64,000 nucleotides of DNA, taken from contig QJJF01000002.1 in NCBI GenBank assembly GCA_003202005.1, forward strand, positions 558,001 through 622,000. The letters run 5' to 3'. A program made the translations under genes and the position numbers. Positions 52,172-60,992 of this stretch are shown in pieces. Position 1 is the stretch's first letter. Every line of letters begins with the position of its first letter. The stretch comes from Williamsia faeni (GTDB lineage Bacteria; Actinomycetota; Actinomycetes; Mycobacteriales; Mycobacteriaceae). A model generated the notes under the pieces. The model was not told the DNA's origin. It saw only the letters and a list, made by a program, of their open reading frames with translations, and ran no database searches.

Positions 52172-52333
52172 TCAGTCGGTGTCTGTGGCGGGACCGTCCT
52201 GGGTTGCGCCGCCTTCGCCGGACCAGTCGCCGGACGACTCCCCTTCGGCTGGATCGGACTGCACATCGGAGTTCGCGCCGTCCGGTCCGGTGCCGGCGTC
52301 TTCGGTGTGTGGGTCGGTCTTCTTGTCGGTCAT
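52172..52333 (-). CDS. Small acidic protein of unknown function
   Basis: This putative 53-residue, strongly acidic and probably disordered protein begins MTDKKTDPHTEDAG and is rich in Asp, Glu, Gly and Ser. ATG 52333 has only a weak GAGACTCCT leader. Short acidic proteins of this style are common in Gordonia-type genomes. The frame is open upstream to 52549, but that part overlaps the LuxR remnant on the other strand and is not convincing. Confidence 0.45.
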   Translation of the reverse strand: MTDKKTDPHTEDAGTGPDGANSDVQSDPAEGESSGDWSGEGGATQDGPATDTD

Positions 52334-52374
52334 AGGAGTCTCATACCCGAATACGGTCGCGATCAACCCAACCG

Positions 52375-52790
52375 GTGCAGGCGGTCGCCGCCCGGGCCCG
52401 AACGCTAGGCCCCGGCGAGGATCCGCTGGGCCTGGTCGCCCGCTCGCGAGTCCGCACCCGGGACGGGCGTGATTGTTGCTGTACGGGACACCGCTGTCTG
52501 GCGGAGTGTCCGGACGCACAGCCGTTGTCATCCAATCGGCTCGTCCCACCGAGGTCGCCCCGATCGTCGCTCTCGCCTACGGGCTCACCGAACGCGAATG
52601 GCAACTGACCTGGCTCTGCATGCAGGGCCGCCCCACTCGGGCGATGGCACAGGCGCTGGACGTGACGACGTACACGGTCCAGGACCACCTCAAATCGATC
52701 TTCGCCAAGACCTGAGTACGCTCCCGAGGCGAGTTCGTCGGACAGATCTTCCTGGAGCACCGTGTGCCGTTGTGGGAGCAGTCCCCCGAA
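52375..52790 (+). pseudogene. Broken LuxR-family HTH regulator gene
   Basis: Three linked pieces of a LuxR C-terminal region are visible. VQAVAARARTLGPGEDPLGLVARSRVRTRDGR lies in one frame to about 52467. After a one-base deletion, LLLYGTPLSGGVSGRTAVV continues through the HTH LTEREWQLTWLCMQGRPTRAMA and TYTVQDHLKSIFAKT. An in-frame TGA at 52713-52715 replaces the usual Gly codon, and VRSRGEFVGQIFLEHRVPLWE follows. The N-terminal sensor part is missing altogether, so the gene is dead. Confidence 0.75.
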
Positions 52791-52880
52791 TCGCCGGCCG
52801 GTTGGCCGGCACCTCACGAGGATGCGACGTCGGGCAGATCCGGGCGTATTCGACATCGGGCACCGGATGCACGCTTCCCA

Positions 52881-55256
52881 TCATTCGTCGAGACGGGTGA
52901 CCACGCCTCGGTCTCCATCCACACGTACACGGTCGCCGGTTTTGAGCGATTGGGTGGCCACCAACGTGTTGACGACGCAGGGCAAGCCGTATTCGCGCGC
53001 CACCACAGCGCCGTGGGATACCGAGCTGCCGATATCCGTGACCAGCGCCGCGATGACGGTGAAGTACGGCGTCCACCCTACGTCGGTGACCGGCGTCACA
53101 AGGATTTCTCCCCGCTGCAGATCGCGCGCATCGAAGATCGATTTCGCCACGCGCACAACACCTTCCACGGTCCCTCGACTTGCGGGTCGGCCGATGATCT
53201 CATCGCCGGTGACACCTGGCGCAGGCCGGGCGATGAGCGGGGTGGGTCTCCCGACAGACACGTCGTCGAACTCGAGAGAGTTCTGGAACGCCAGCGCTTC
53301 CCGACGCTTCAGCGCGCTCTGCACGAGACCGGTGATGTCTTCCGAATCGACGACGCGTGTCAATTCGGCACGGTCGAAGAAGAACACCAAATCTGAGTCA
53401 GGCAGTCGTCCGACTTTGACCAGCACCTCGCCGAGGTGGCGGTAGCCCAGCTTGAGCGCATGCGCCATCAGCGCCATCTTCGATTTCGTCTCCTCGCGCC
53501 CACGTGCACCGCCCTGCGCCAACCGGGCGAGGAATCTGATGGTGGAAGATCTGGGCGCTTCAACGTGGGTATTTGCCAGTCCCCGATCAGCTGGATCGAG
53601 CGCCGAGCGCACCATCACCTGCATCATGGCACCCAGCCCTTCCGGATCCTCGGCCCAGGATGGGTCACGCATGCACAGCTCGCGGTAGCCGCGGTGCCCG
53701 TGACGAGTCAAGAACTCCTCCAACGCCATACCGCTGGCGCTGCGCGTGGCCCGTAGCTCGTTGACCGCGACATCCGGCTCCCCCGCCAAGAACTGCTCGG
53801 TGGCCGCGCCGTCGGCAGCGATGGCGGTAACCACCGAGTCGAGCTCCTCGAGCATAAGCGCGCTCTCGACATCGGAGGCGCCGGCCATGAGCCGGGTTGC
53901 TTCGGCTCGACCCTCGTCCTCGCGACGTCCTTCCTTGACTGCCCGTCCCATCAGGACACTTTCCAGAATGTTGGCCGCAACCGCCGCGCGCGATGATGAC
54001 CGCACATGTGTCAGCGTGATATCGCAGTACTGCTGTACACCAGAGTTCAACTGGCGCAACATGAGTCGCGGGTCGTCGCTGGTCGGTATGTGAAACTCGG
54101 CAATCTGCTCCTGCAGGCGCCGAATCGCGGGGCCGGCGGACAACGCGTACGTGGTGAGCCGAACCGTGTTGATCAGCTTGCTTACAAACGGTTTTGGTGG
54201 CTTTGGCTCCAATTCGTCGACCACCCGACCGCAGATCGAGGTAGAGAACTGCTCCAACGAATTGCCCAGGAGTCCAGAGCTCAGACCTGTCCCCTCGGTC
54301 AGGTTCAGGAACATGTGGCCCTGAAAGTATCCGACCTGTAGCCACGGCTTCTCGTAGCTTTGTTGTGCCCGCGCCACCACCTGCGTCATCTGCATCGCGT
54401 AGTCGATGGCAAAGCCGGAGACCGATGCGGTCAACGGGCAGAATGCCCCCGGCATCATCTCACCGATGTTGCAGCGGGTGTACACGTGGTCTGCACCCGC
54501 CAGAGGCGAATCCATCTCGCTGAGATCACCGGGCAGGGTGGTGATCGGTCGAGCCTGCAGCCACCACAGTTTGCCGGATTGGTCGATCGCCCACTCCAGA
54601 TCCATTGGCCTGTCCCAATGTTGTGCTGCGCGCAGGGCGCCGGACCTGATCTCGGCGATCTCGTCCGACGACAAGACCGGCACCTCGCCGACATCGCGAA
54701 CGGCGGGGTTGCCGCGGGAATCCAGGACGATGTGGTCCGAGGACGCCGTACCATCGACCAGCGCTTCGCCGAGCCCGGCGATGGCGTCGATCACCGTGAG
54801 GTCGCGCCGGCCGGTTGCCGGATCGGCGGTGAAGACAACACCGGCGGCGCGCGCGTCCACCATCTGTTGAACCACCAGATGCATTGTGGCCGTTGGTTGC
54901 CCGCTGTAGGCCGTGGCCCGTCGCGAATGCACCGAGGCAGCGCATGACTGCACGGCCGCGGCGAAGTCATCGACGGAGTCCACGCCCAGCACGGTGTCGT
55001 ATTGCCCGGCGAATGACTGGTCGTCACCGTCTTCCCCGACTGCCGAGGACCTGACGGCCACCGGGGTCGCGCCGACTGCGGCCATTCGGGAGAACCATTC
55101 CCCCACATCATCGATGGTGACCCGCTCGGCAGCATCAGCGATGACGAATCCCACCGGCACCGGAAGTCCGAGGCGGCGCAACTGCGCGAGTCCGGCCGCT
55201 TTGCCGCCGTAACGGTCGTCAGTGACCTGGTCGAATTCGATTGCTGTCAGCGACAT
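52881..55256 (-). CDS. PEP-utilising/pyruvate-phosphate-dikinase-type enzyme, rifampicin phosphotransferase-like
   Basis: This 791-residue dikinase-type enzyme has an N-terminal ATP-grasp domain (GGKAAGLAQLRRLGLPVPVGFVI, VAVRSSAVGEDG, VVFTADPATG) to about residue 245. A central substrate domain to about 690 follows, and then a C-terminal phosphohistidine domain with the catalytic His in SHGAVVAREYGLPCVVN. The order matches rifampicin phosphotransferase (Rph) and phenylphosphate-synthase-like enzymes and not PEP synthase, since the PEP-binding TIM barrel is absent. The substrate need not be rifampicin. ATG 55256 overlaps the LLM gene by 10 bases. Confidence 0.85.
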   Translation of the reverse strand: MSLTAIEFDQVTDDRYGGKAAGLAQLRRLGLPVPVGFVIADAAERVTIDDVGEWFSRMAAVGATPVAVRSSAVGEDGDDQSFAGQYDTVLGVDSVDDFAAAVQSCAASVHSRRATAYSGQPTATMHLVVQQMVDARAAGVVFTADPATGRRDLTVIDAIAGLGEALVDGTASSDHIVLDSRGNPAVRDVGEVPVLSSDEIAEIRSGALRAAQHWDRPMDLEWAIDQSGKLWWLQARPITTLPGDLSEMDSPLAGADHVYTRCNIGEMMPGAFCPLTASVSGFAIDYAMQMTQVVARAQQSYEKPWLQVGYFQGHMFLNLTEGTGLSSGLLGNSLEQFSTSICGRVVDELEPKPPKPFVSKLINTVRLTTYALSAGPAIRRLQEQIAEFHIPTSDDPRLMLRQLNSGVQQYCDITLTHVRSSSRAAVAANILESVLMGRAVKEGRREDEGRAEATRLMAGASDVESALMLEELDSVVTAIAADGAATEQFLAGEPDVAVNELRATRSASGMALEEFLTRHGHRGYRELCMRDPSWAEDPEGLGAMMQVMVRSALDPADRGLANTHVEAPRSSTIRFLARLAQGGARGREETKSKMALMAHALKLGYRHLGEVLVKVGRLPDSDLVFFFDRAELTRVVDSEDITGLVQSALKRREALAFQNSLEFDDVSVGRPTPLIARPAPGVTGDEIIGRPASRGTVEGVVRVAKSIFDARDLQRGEILVTPVTDVGWTPYFTVIAALVTDIGSSVSHGAVVAREYGLPCVVNTLVATQSLKTGDRVRVDGDRGVVTRLDE

Positions 55257-56251
55257 GATGATCCTCCCAACGCGTCGACGATTTCGGCGAGCGCATCGAC
55301 CTCGATGGGGCCCGGTTGATACAGGCAGATCCGGTCCGACACACCGTCTACGCGGTCACGGATGTGCGTGGCCACCTCGGCCGGGGTACCACAGGCGGCG
55401 ATGGTGTGCAGTATGTCGTCGTCGATCAACGAGGCCATCTCCCGCCAGCGGCCCTGCTTGGACATCGCATTGAGTTCCGGCTGCAAATCGCCCCAGCCGT
55501 GGGCGTCCAGCACCGGCCGGTATGCCGGGGTGGAGCCGTAGAACGCCAGCAGCATCCGAGTCGAGGCATGGTCGTCGTCTCGTCCGGTACCTACCGACAC
55601 GATGATCTCAGGCACCACTTCGAAATCGTCCTCGCTGCGGCCGGCAGCAGACAGCCCGTCGCGAACGGCCGGCAGCGTCGTCTCGTGAAGGAACCGCTTC
55701 GATCCGAAAGGCATCACCAACAGACCGTCGGCCACTTCTGCGGTGGCTTTGGTCATCCGAGGCCCGAGCGCTCCGAGATAGATCGGCGGCGGACCGAATG
55801 GGTTCGGCCCCGGTACGAAGGTCGGCGTCATCAAGGTATGCCGGTAGTACTCACCGCGAAAGTCCAGCCGCTGCCCCTCATTCCAGGTCGCAAAGATCGC
55901 TCGCAATGCCCCCACCATTTCCTTCATCCGCGCGACTGGACGATCGAACTGCGTCCCGTAGCGATTCTCGATCTGCGCACGCACCTGCGTGCCCAGACCC
56001 AGGATGAAGCGCCCCTCGCTCAGCAGTTGCAGGTCGTTGGCCTGATGGGCAAGTTGAATCGGATTGCGGGGGAACGCGATCGCGACGTTCGACATCACGT
56101 CTAGACCCTTGACCGACGATGCCAGCACCAGAGGCGTGAACACGTCGAACGGTCCTTCGAAGGTGAACACGCCCGATGCACCGGCTTCCTTGAGCACTTG
56201 TGCGCGTTCCGCCGCATCAGTGGGTCCGAACAGCGCTGTCACGATTTTCAC
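55247..56251 (-). CDS. LLM-class (probably F420-dependent) oxidoreductase
   Basis: This 334-residue luciferase-like TIM-barrel oxidoreductase has VMSNVAIAFPRNPIQLAHQANDLQLLSEGRFILGLGTQ, typical of F420-dependent LLM subfamilies, and PPIYLGALGPRMTKATAEVADGLLV. Actinobacterial members of this group (TIGR03617-like) mostly lack known substrates. It sits between the unknown gene and the Rph-like gene, overlapping the latter, which implies one transcript and a common substrate. Confidence 0.88.
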   Translation of the reverse strand: MKIVTALFGPTDAAERAQVLKEAGASGVFTFEGPFDVFTPLVLASSVKGLDVMSNVAIAFPRNPIQLAHQANDLQLLSEGRFILGLGTQVRAQIENRYGTQFDRPVARMKEMVGALRAIFATWNEGQRLDFRGEYYRHTLMTPTFVPGPNPFGPPPIYLGALGPRMTKATAEVADGLLVMPFGSKRFLHETTLPAVRDGLSAAGRSEDDFEVVPEIIVSVGTGRDDDHASTRMLLAFYGSTPAYRPVLDAHGWGDLQPELNAMSKQGRWREMASLIDDDILHTIAACGTPAEVATHIRDRVDGVSDRICLYQPGPIEVDALAEIVDALGGSSCR

Positions 56252-56263
56252 TAAAAGTCGCGC

Positions 56264-57379
56264 CTAGTCCGCTACGTCTGTCCAGTCGGAGAAGCCCGAC
56301 GGGTGATGCGGGCCGATCACGCCGTGCTCGAACAAACCCGCACCCTCGCGGATCGTCCCGTCGGCTTCAGTGCACACAGCTTTGCCGACGTGGTCGATGA
56401 GACTGAACGGCGCTCGGGCCATCACCTCCGGGTCCGTCAGGTCGAAGCTGACGCGTTCGGCGAACGGACCGCCCTTCCAGCTGCCGTGTGCCCACGAAGA
56501 GTCGCCACCGTACCCCGACCCGAAAGCGATAGGCGCGAACAGCTTCGATTCGACATCGAGTTGGATTCGGTCCCCTGCGCGGTTCATGAACTCGACATGG
56601 GCGCCCTGCGGAATCCTGGTTCCGGTCTTGTAGTCGATGGTCGCGCGCACTCCGTCGAGTTGTTCGACGCGACCGTCTCGCCAGCGGCGTGTGCAGTCGT
56701 AGAGGCTACGGTGGCCATCGGAATCCTCTTGCAGGATCAAGAACAGTTGGTAGTCGTCGAAGACCAAGGGCAGGTAGAGCCACCACATTCCGCGAAACGA
56801 AGCGTCTGGCCGACCGGCCGGCTCGGCCTCACCGACAGGTCGTATCCCCCACGATCGGTCGCGGCTCGCCACGCTGGTGTCATGACTGACCTCCAGCCGT
56901 TCGCCGTCGACATCAATCCATCCCTCCCACGAGCCGACCTGGGCGAAGCGGCACGCCTGCAACGTCACTCGCCGCTCGGTGAGCATCTCGTGCGGCTTCT
57001 CCAGAGCCGCAGGAAACAGCCCGCGCCAAGTGAGGTCTGCGGAAATTCCCTCGGTCTGCGCCAGTGTCAGGTGCATCTCCTGCAGTGGTTCGATGACTTC
57101 GAGACGGTAGCCGTTGACGTTCTGATGAAGGCGGTCGTCGTCGATCGCGTCGCTCAGGTGTAGCGCGGTCTGCATGTCTCCGCGACGGACGACGAAGTAG
57201 GCGTCTTTGATGCCGAGGCGCGGGTAGTACCCGATTCCGGTGAGCGCCATGAAGCGGCCGTCCCGGTCGAGCACGTTGAAGTACGACCGGTCGTAGAAGT
57301 TTCGATCGGACGTGGCCGGCCAGGTCAACGGCACAGGCGCCTGATGAATCGGATACTCGTCGAGCGGGCTCAAGTTCAC
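56264..57379 (-). CDS. Conserved protein of unknown function, lipocalin/CrtC-like
   Basis: This 371-residue soluble protein is rich in beta structure. It contains DRNFYDRSYFNVLDRDGRFMALTGIGYYP, a Trp-rich centre (SRDRSWGIRPVGE and RGMWWLYLPLVFDDYQLFLILQ) and GGPFAERVSFDLTD near the end. This layout recalls AttH/CrtC-like lipocalin hydratases and DUF7064/7065-type proteins; the assignment is by impression. GTG 57379 after GAGGGAG is preferred; GTG 57385 is possible. It is first in the minus-strand unit with the LLM and Rph-like genes, divergent from a TetR gene 50 bases away. Confidence 0.75.
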   Translation of the reverse strand: MNLSPLDEYPIHQAPVPLTWPATSDRNFYDRSYFNVLDRDGRFMALTGIGYYPRLGIKDAYFVVRRGDMQTALHLSDAIDDDRLHQNVNGYRLEVIEPLQEMHLTLAQTEGISADLTWRGLFPAALEKPHEMLTERRVTLQACRFAQVGSWEGWIDVDGERLEVSHDTSVASRDRSWGIRPVGEAEPAGRPDASFRGMWWLYLPLVFDDYQLFLILQEDSDGHRSLYDCTRRWRDGRVEQLDGVRATIDYKTGTRIPQGAHVEFMNRAGDRIQLDVESKLFAPIAFGSGYGGDSSWAHGSWKGGPFAERVSFDLTDPEVMARAPFSLIDHVGKAVCTEADGTIREGAGLFEHGVIGPHHPSGFSDWTDVAD

Positions 57380-57429
57380 AAGCACTCCCTCAAATACGAT
57401 GCAAACTATATTGGAACTAGGATGAAGTC

Positions 57430-58047
57430 ATGACAGCAGAAAGGCCGAAGGATGGCAAGAGGTCTGTGCAGGCGGCGCCGGGGCGGCCGCGCGACGGCAG
57501 GATTGATGCTGCGATCATTGCCGCCACCCGAGAATTGATTCTCGAGACGGGCTATTCCGCGTTGTCGTTGTCGGCCATCGCCGCGCGCGCCGAGACCACC
57601 ACGGCTGCCATCTACCGGCGGTGGTCGGGCAAGGCGCAACTTGTCCACGAGGCAGTGTTATTCGGCGAATCGATTCCCACACCGGACCATTCGGGCGACA
57701 TCCGCAACGAGATCAGGGCTCTGGTCGAGACAATCCGGGTGATGTTCGACAGACCCGAGGTGCGATTGGCATTGCCGGGTCTGATCGCCGACACCGTTGC
57801 CGACCCCGAACTGCACAACATGATGATCGCCCGATTGGCCGGGAATCTGACCGCTTTCGAATCTCGTTTCGGTCAGGAGCGCCGCGACGATGACCAATTG
57901 CCCATGCTCGTCGAGGTGGTCGCGGGCACCGCAATTTTCCGCATCCTCATTCGCCAGGACGCCGCCCTCGACGACACCTGGGTGAACGAGATGACCGAGA
58001 TGATCACTGGCCGCCGGCCCTCCGAGAACTCGCTTGACGGCGCCTGA
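57430..58047 (+). CDS. TetR/AcrR family regulator
   Basis: This 205-residue regulator has the HTH LSLSAIAARAETTTAAIYRRWSGKAQLVHEA near residues 45-75 and a TetR_C_16/AcrR-type ligand domain (LALPGLIADTVADPELH). It is divergent from the unknown/LLM/Rph-like operon with a 50-base gap, so it most likely represses that operon and itself. I see no perfect palindrome in the gap. ATG 57430 follows GGAACTAGGATGAAGTC. Confidence 0.9.
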   Translation: MTAERPKDGKRSVQAAPGRPRDGRIDAAIIAATRELILETGYSALSLSAIAARAETTTAAIYRRWSGKAQLVHEAVLFGESIPTPDHSGDIRNEIRALVETIRVMFDRPEVRLALPGLIADTVADPELHNMMIARLAGNLTAFESRFGQERRDDDQLPMLVEVVAGTAIFRILIRQDAALDDTWVNEMTEMITGRRPSENSLDGA

Positions 58048-58162
58048 GCTCGACCAACTCTTCGGACGCTCAGCTCAGAGGACCCGACTCGCCAAGCAAC
58101 GGTCGCCGATGACGCGCACGACTGACACGTCGCTGCTGCAGTCAGCGTGATGCTCGCTGGAA

Positions 58163-59767
58163 TCAGTGAATCAATCCCGCGTCCTTGCTGCCGTACGCTG
58201 CGCGGAGTTTGTGTTTGACGACCTTGCCACCGGGATTGCGTGGTAGTTCGTCGACGACAACGAGGTCCTTGGGGTGTTTGAAGCGCGCCAAGTTCTCGTT
58301 GAGGTGAGGTCCGAGTTCGTCGAGGGTGAGCGAGTCAGCACTGTCGGCCAGGACCACGACTGCCACTGGCACTTCACCCCACTTCGGGTGTGCCCGACCA
58401 ATGATCGCGGCTTCGGCGATGGCGGGATGGCTATAGAGCACGTTCTCGACTTCGGCGCAGTAGATGTTTTCGCCACCGGAAATGATCATGTCTTTGGCGC
58501 GATCGACGACATAGAGGAAACCCTCGTCGTCTTGCCGGACCAGATCACCGGAGTGGAACCACCCACCCCGGAACGCCTCTGCGGTAGCCTGCGGATTCTG
58601 CCAGTAGCCCTTCATCAAATTGGGCCCGCGATAGACAATCTCGCCCACTTCGCCGGGTTTGACGTCATCCATCAGCGGATCGACGATGCGAGCTGTCACC
58701 GCCGGCACCACTTTACCAATCGAGCCGATCTTCCGGATGGCGTCTTGACCTTCGAGAAGGGTTGTCACCGGCGACATCTCGGTCTGTCCGAACGCAGTCA
58801 TGTTGAGTGCGTCCGGGAACAACTCATTCATGGCACGGAGCACGGTATCGGGGGCTGGGGCCGCTCCCCAACTGATCGTCCGCAGCTTGAGATCACGGGG
58901 TTTGGCTCGCTGCGCCGCGCAGACTGCCTGCCACTGGGCCGGCACCATGAAGACCGATGTAACGCCTTCACGCTCCAAGGTGTCGAGCATGGCGTCAGGA
59001 TCAAATGCGCCGAGCGGATGGATGACCGCCTGGATGCCGCGATAGAAGACCGGCGCGAAAGCGGCAATGCCGGCGATGTGAAAGATCGGGGGCACCACTG
59101 AGGCTATGTCGCCCGGTTGGCCATCGGACGCATTGATCGTGGTCATTGCCTGGGATTGCAAATTGAGGTGGGTCAACATGGCGCCCTTGGGTTTTCCAGT
59201 GGTTCCCGAGGTGTACATGATGAGTGCGACGGTGTCTTCGGGGATGTCGACCTCAGCCAGATCCGCAGGATCCTCCGCGAGGAGCGCTTCGTAGTCGAGG
59301 TCATCGCCACTGTCGCCGGCGTCAACGACGATGGTGGTGTCGATGGCTCCGGTGGACGCCCGCACCGCGTCTGCCAACGGCGCCAATAGTTTCTCGGTGA
59401 GAATGATTTTGGCGCCACTGTCCTCGACCAGGTAGCCGACCTCCGCCGGGCTCATGCGAATGTTGACCGGTACCGGTATCGCACCAATCAGATTCGCCCC
59501 GAGCACCGCCTCGACGTACTCGGTGCGATTGAGTAATGCGATCAGGATGCGATCGCCGAATTGGACGCCACGGCGTTGCAAAGCCGCGGCGAACCGGTGC
59601 GAACGGTCGTCGAGTTCACGCCAGGTGGTTGCGGCATCGAGGTACTTCACAGCAATCTGGTCCGGTGCCATCAGGGCATGTCGTCGTACCTGGTTGTTCC
59701 AGGTATTGCGACCGGAACGCATCGGTTCACCGTGAAGGTTGCTGGTCGACTCTGCAGCGACTGTCAT
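58163..59767 (-). CDS. Acyl-CoA synthetase (AMP-forming fatty acid/aryl-CoA ligase)
   Basis: This 534-residue ANL-superfamily ligase has the AMP-binding P-loop VALIMYTSGTTGKPKGAMLTH, the core WFHSGDLVRQDDEGFLYVVDRAKDMIISGGENIY and the catalytic Lys near the C-terminus in NPGGKVVKHKL. It resembles the FadD-type long-chain or aromatic acyl-CoA ligases of Mycobacteriales. It follows the TetR gene convergently and precedes an unrelated regulator. It may activate the acid handled by the Rph/LLM cluster; the link is inferred from proximity only. Confidence 0.92.
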   Translation of the reverse strand: MTVAAESTSNLHGEPMRSGRNTWNNQVRRHALMAPDQIAVKYLDAATTWRELDDRSHRFAAALQRRGVQFGDRILIALLNRTEYVEAVLGANLIGAIPVPVNIRMSPAEVGYLVEDSGAKIILTEKLLAPLADAVRASTGAIDTTIVVDAGDSGDDLDYEALLAEDPADLAEVDIPEDTVALIMYTSGTTGKPKGAMLTHLNLQSQAMTTINASDGQPGDIASVVPPIFHIAGIAAFAPVFYRGIQAVIHPLGAFDPDAMLDTLEREGVTSVFMVPAQWQAVCAAQRAKPRDLKLRTISWGAAPAPDTVLRAMNELFPDALNMTAFGQTEMSPVTTLLEGQDAIRKIGSIGKVVPAVTARIVDPLMDDVKPGEVGEIVYRGPNLMKGYWQNPQATAEAFRGGWFHSGDLVRQDDEGFLYVVDRAKDMIISGGENIYCAEVENVLYSHPAIAEAAIIGRAHPKWGEVPVAVVVLADSADSLTLDELGPHLNENLARFKHPKDLVVVDELPRNPGGKVVKHKLRAAYGSKDAGLIH

Positions 59768-60011
59768 TGGCGCATCCCCTGGTTCGTCGGGCGGGGCGTG
59801 CGATCCCCCGGCCCACTACTGTGCTTTACATCACTGTAGAGGTCGAGACGATTGAGCGCCGACGATTCTGGCTGGAACGTCAATTACGTTCTGTGTCTCC
59901 GTTTCTCGCTATGCGGCACATTTCAGGTCGGAACCTGCTACGGACGAGGGACGAGATCCGACGTGGCCAACAAGCTCAATGGTTGGCGGTAGTACCCCGA
60001 GTCCGATGCGA

Positions 60012-60875
60012 TCAGTCCCGGCTCGTCACCGGTTCGACCACGCGTAGGAATTCGAGGAGTTCGTAGTCTCGACTGCCGGGTGTGGCGGAATACAGGACCA
60101 GCTTCAGATCCGAACCCGGAATCATCAGGACGTCGCAGTCCAGAGTGATATCGCCGACCGTCGGGTGACTGATGGTCTTGCGATCAGCGGCATGAACACC
60201 GACCGCGGCGCGCTGCCACAGTTCGGCGAATCGTGGGTGATGCGCGTTCATCTCATCGATCAGGCCACGCACCCGCGGGTCCGACGGGTATCTGGCCGCG
60301 GCCTCGCACAGATCGGACACCAACGCCGACTCCAAGTGGTGCGCATCCCTCTCCGACCGGACGTATTGCCCTATGTCACAAGTGAATACGACGCGGACAA
60401 GGTTGCGATCGGACGCCGATACCGCGGTCGGATCGCCGAGCAAGGCCGCCCACGAGTTCGTCCACCGGATGAGCTGCCAATCGGCGGCATACACCGCAAG
60501 AGGTTGATCACCCAGCCGGCTCAGGATCCGCGCCACCCCAGGTGAGATGTGATCGTCGATGAGGCGATCCCCCGGCGGCAGCAACCCGGCGGCCCGGAAC
60601 AGGTGATCACGCTCAGCCCGGCTCAACTGCAATGCCCTCGCCAACGAGCCGATCACCGCATCGGTCGGTCGGGTGGCCCGTCCCTGTTCGAGCCGGATCA
60701 GGTAGTCAACCGACACTCCGGCGAGTTGCGCGAGTTCCTCACGGCGCACACCCGGAACGCGACGTCGCGTACTCACAGTGATGCCGGCGTCGGCCGGATC
60801 GAGTCGATCACGCCACCGGCGGATCAGCTCCCCCGCGTCCACTCGTGTTGTTGTCACCGGTCCATTGTGCGACAA
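60012..60875 (-). CDS. MmyB-like XRE-family transcriptional regulator
   Basis: This 287-residue regulator has an N-terminal Cro/C1-type HTH (RREELAQLAGVSVDYLIRLEQGRATRPTDAVI). A C-terminal MmyB-like ligand-binding PAS-type domain follows (VYAADWQLIRWTNSWAALLGDPT through HPTVGDITLDCDVL). Such proteins often regulate a divergently transcribed oxidoreductase gene. Here the divergent gene is the SDR at 60993, 118 bases away, so that is the probable target. Confidence 0.9.
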   Translation of the reverse strand: MSHNGPVTTTRVDAGELIRRWRDRLDPADAGITVSTRRRVPGVRREELAQLAGVSVDYLIRLEQGRATRPTDAVIGSLARALQLSRAERDHLFRAAGLLPPGDRLIDDHISPGVARILSRLGDQPLAVYAADWQLIRWTNSWAALLGDPTAVSASDRNLVRVVFTCDIGQYVRSERDAHHLESALVSDLCEAAARYPSDPRVRGLIDEMNAHHPRFAELWQRAAVGVHAADRKTISHPTVGDITLDCDVLMIPGSDLKLVLYSATPGSRDYELLEFLRVVEPVTSRD

Positions 60876-60992
60876 CGGGCCGCATCAAGCCTGGTACTGC
60901 CAGTCCCCATGTTCGCGGTGATCTGGCCGACCCGATCTCATCGGATGACACTTCAACAGACAAGACGCAACCGCGGAAAGCGAGTTCCTTTG

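Noticed and set aside
52172-52549. 125-codon version of the small acidic protein
   Set aside because: The upstream 72 codons lie opposite the LuxR remnant and are low-complexity; only the part from ATG 52333 is plausible.
52881-55256. Calling this a rifampicin-resistance determinant
   Set aside because: Domain order fits the family, but the variable central domain decides the substrate and the operon context suggests catabolism.
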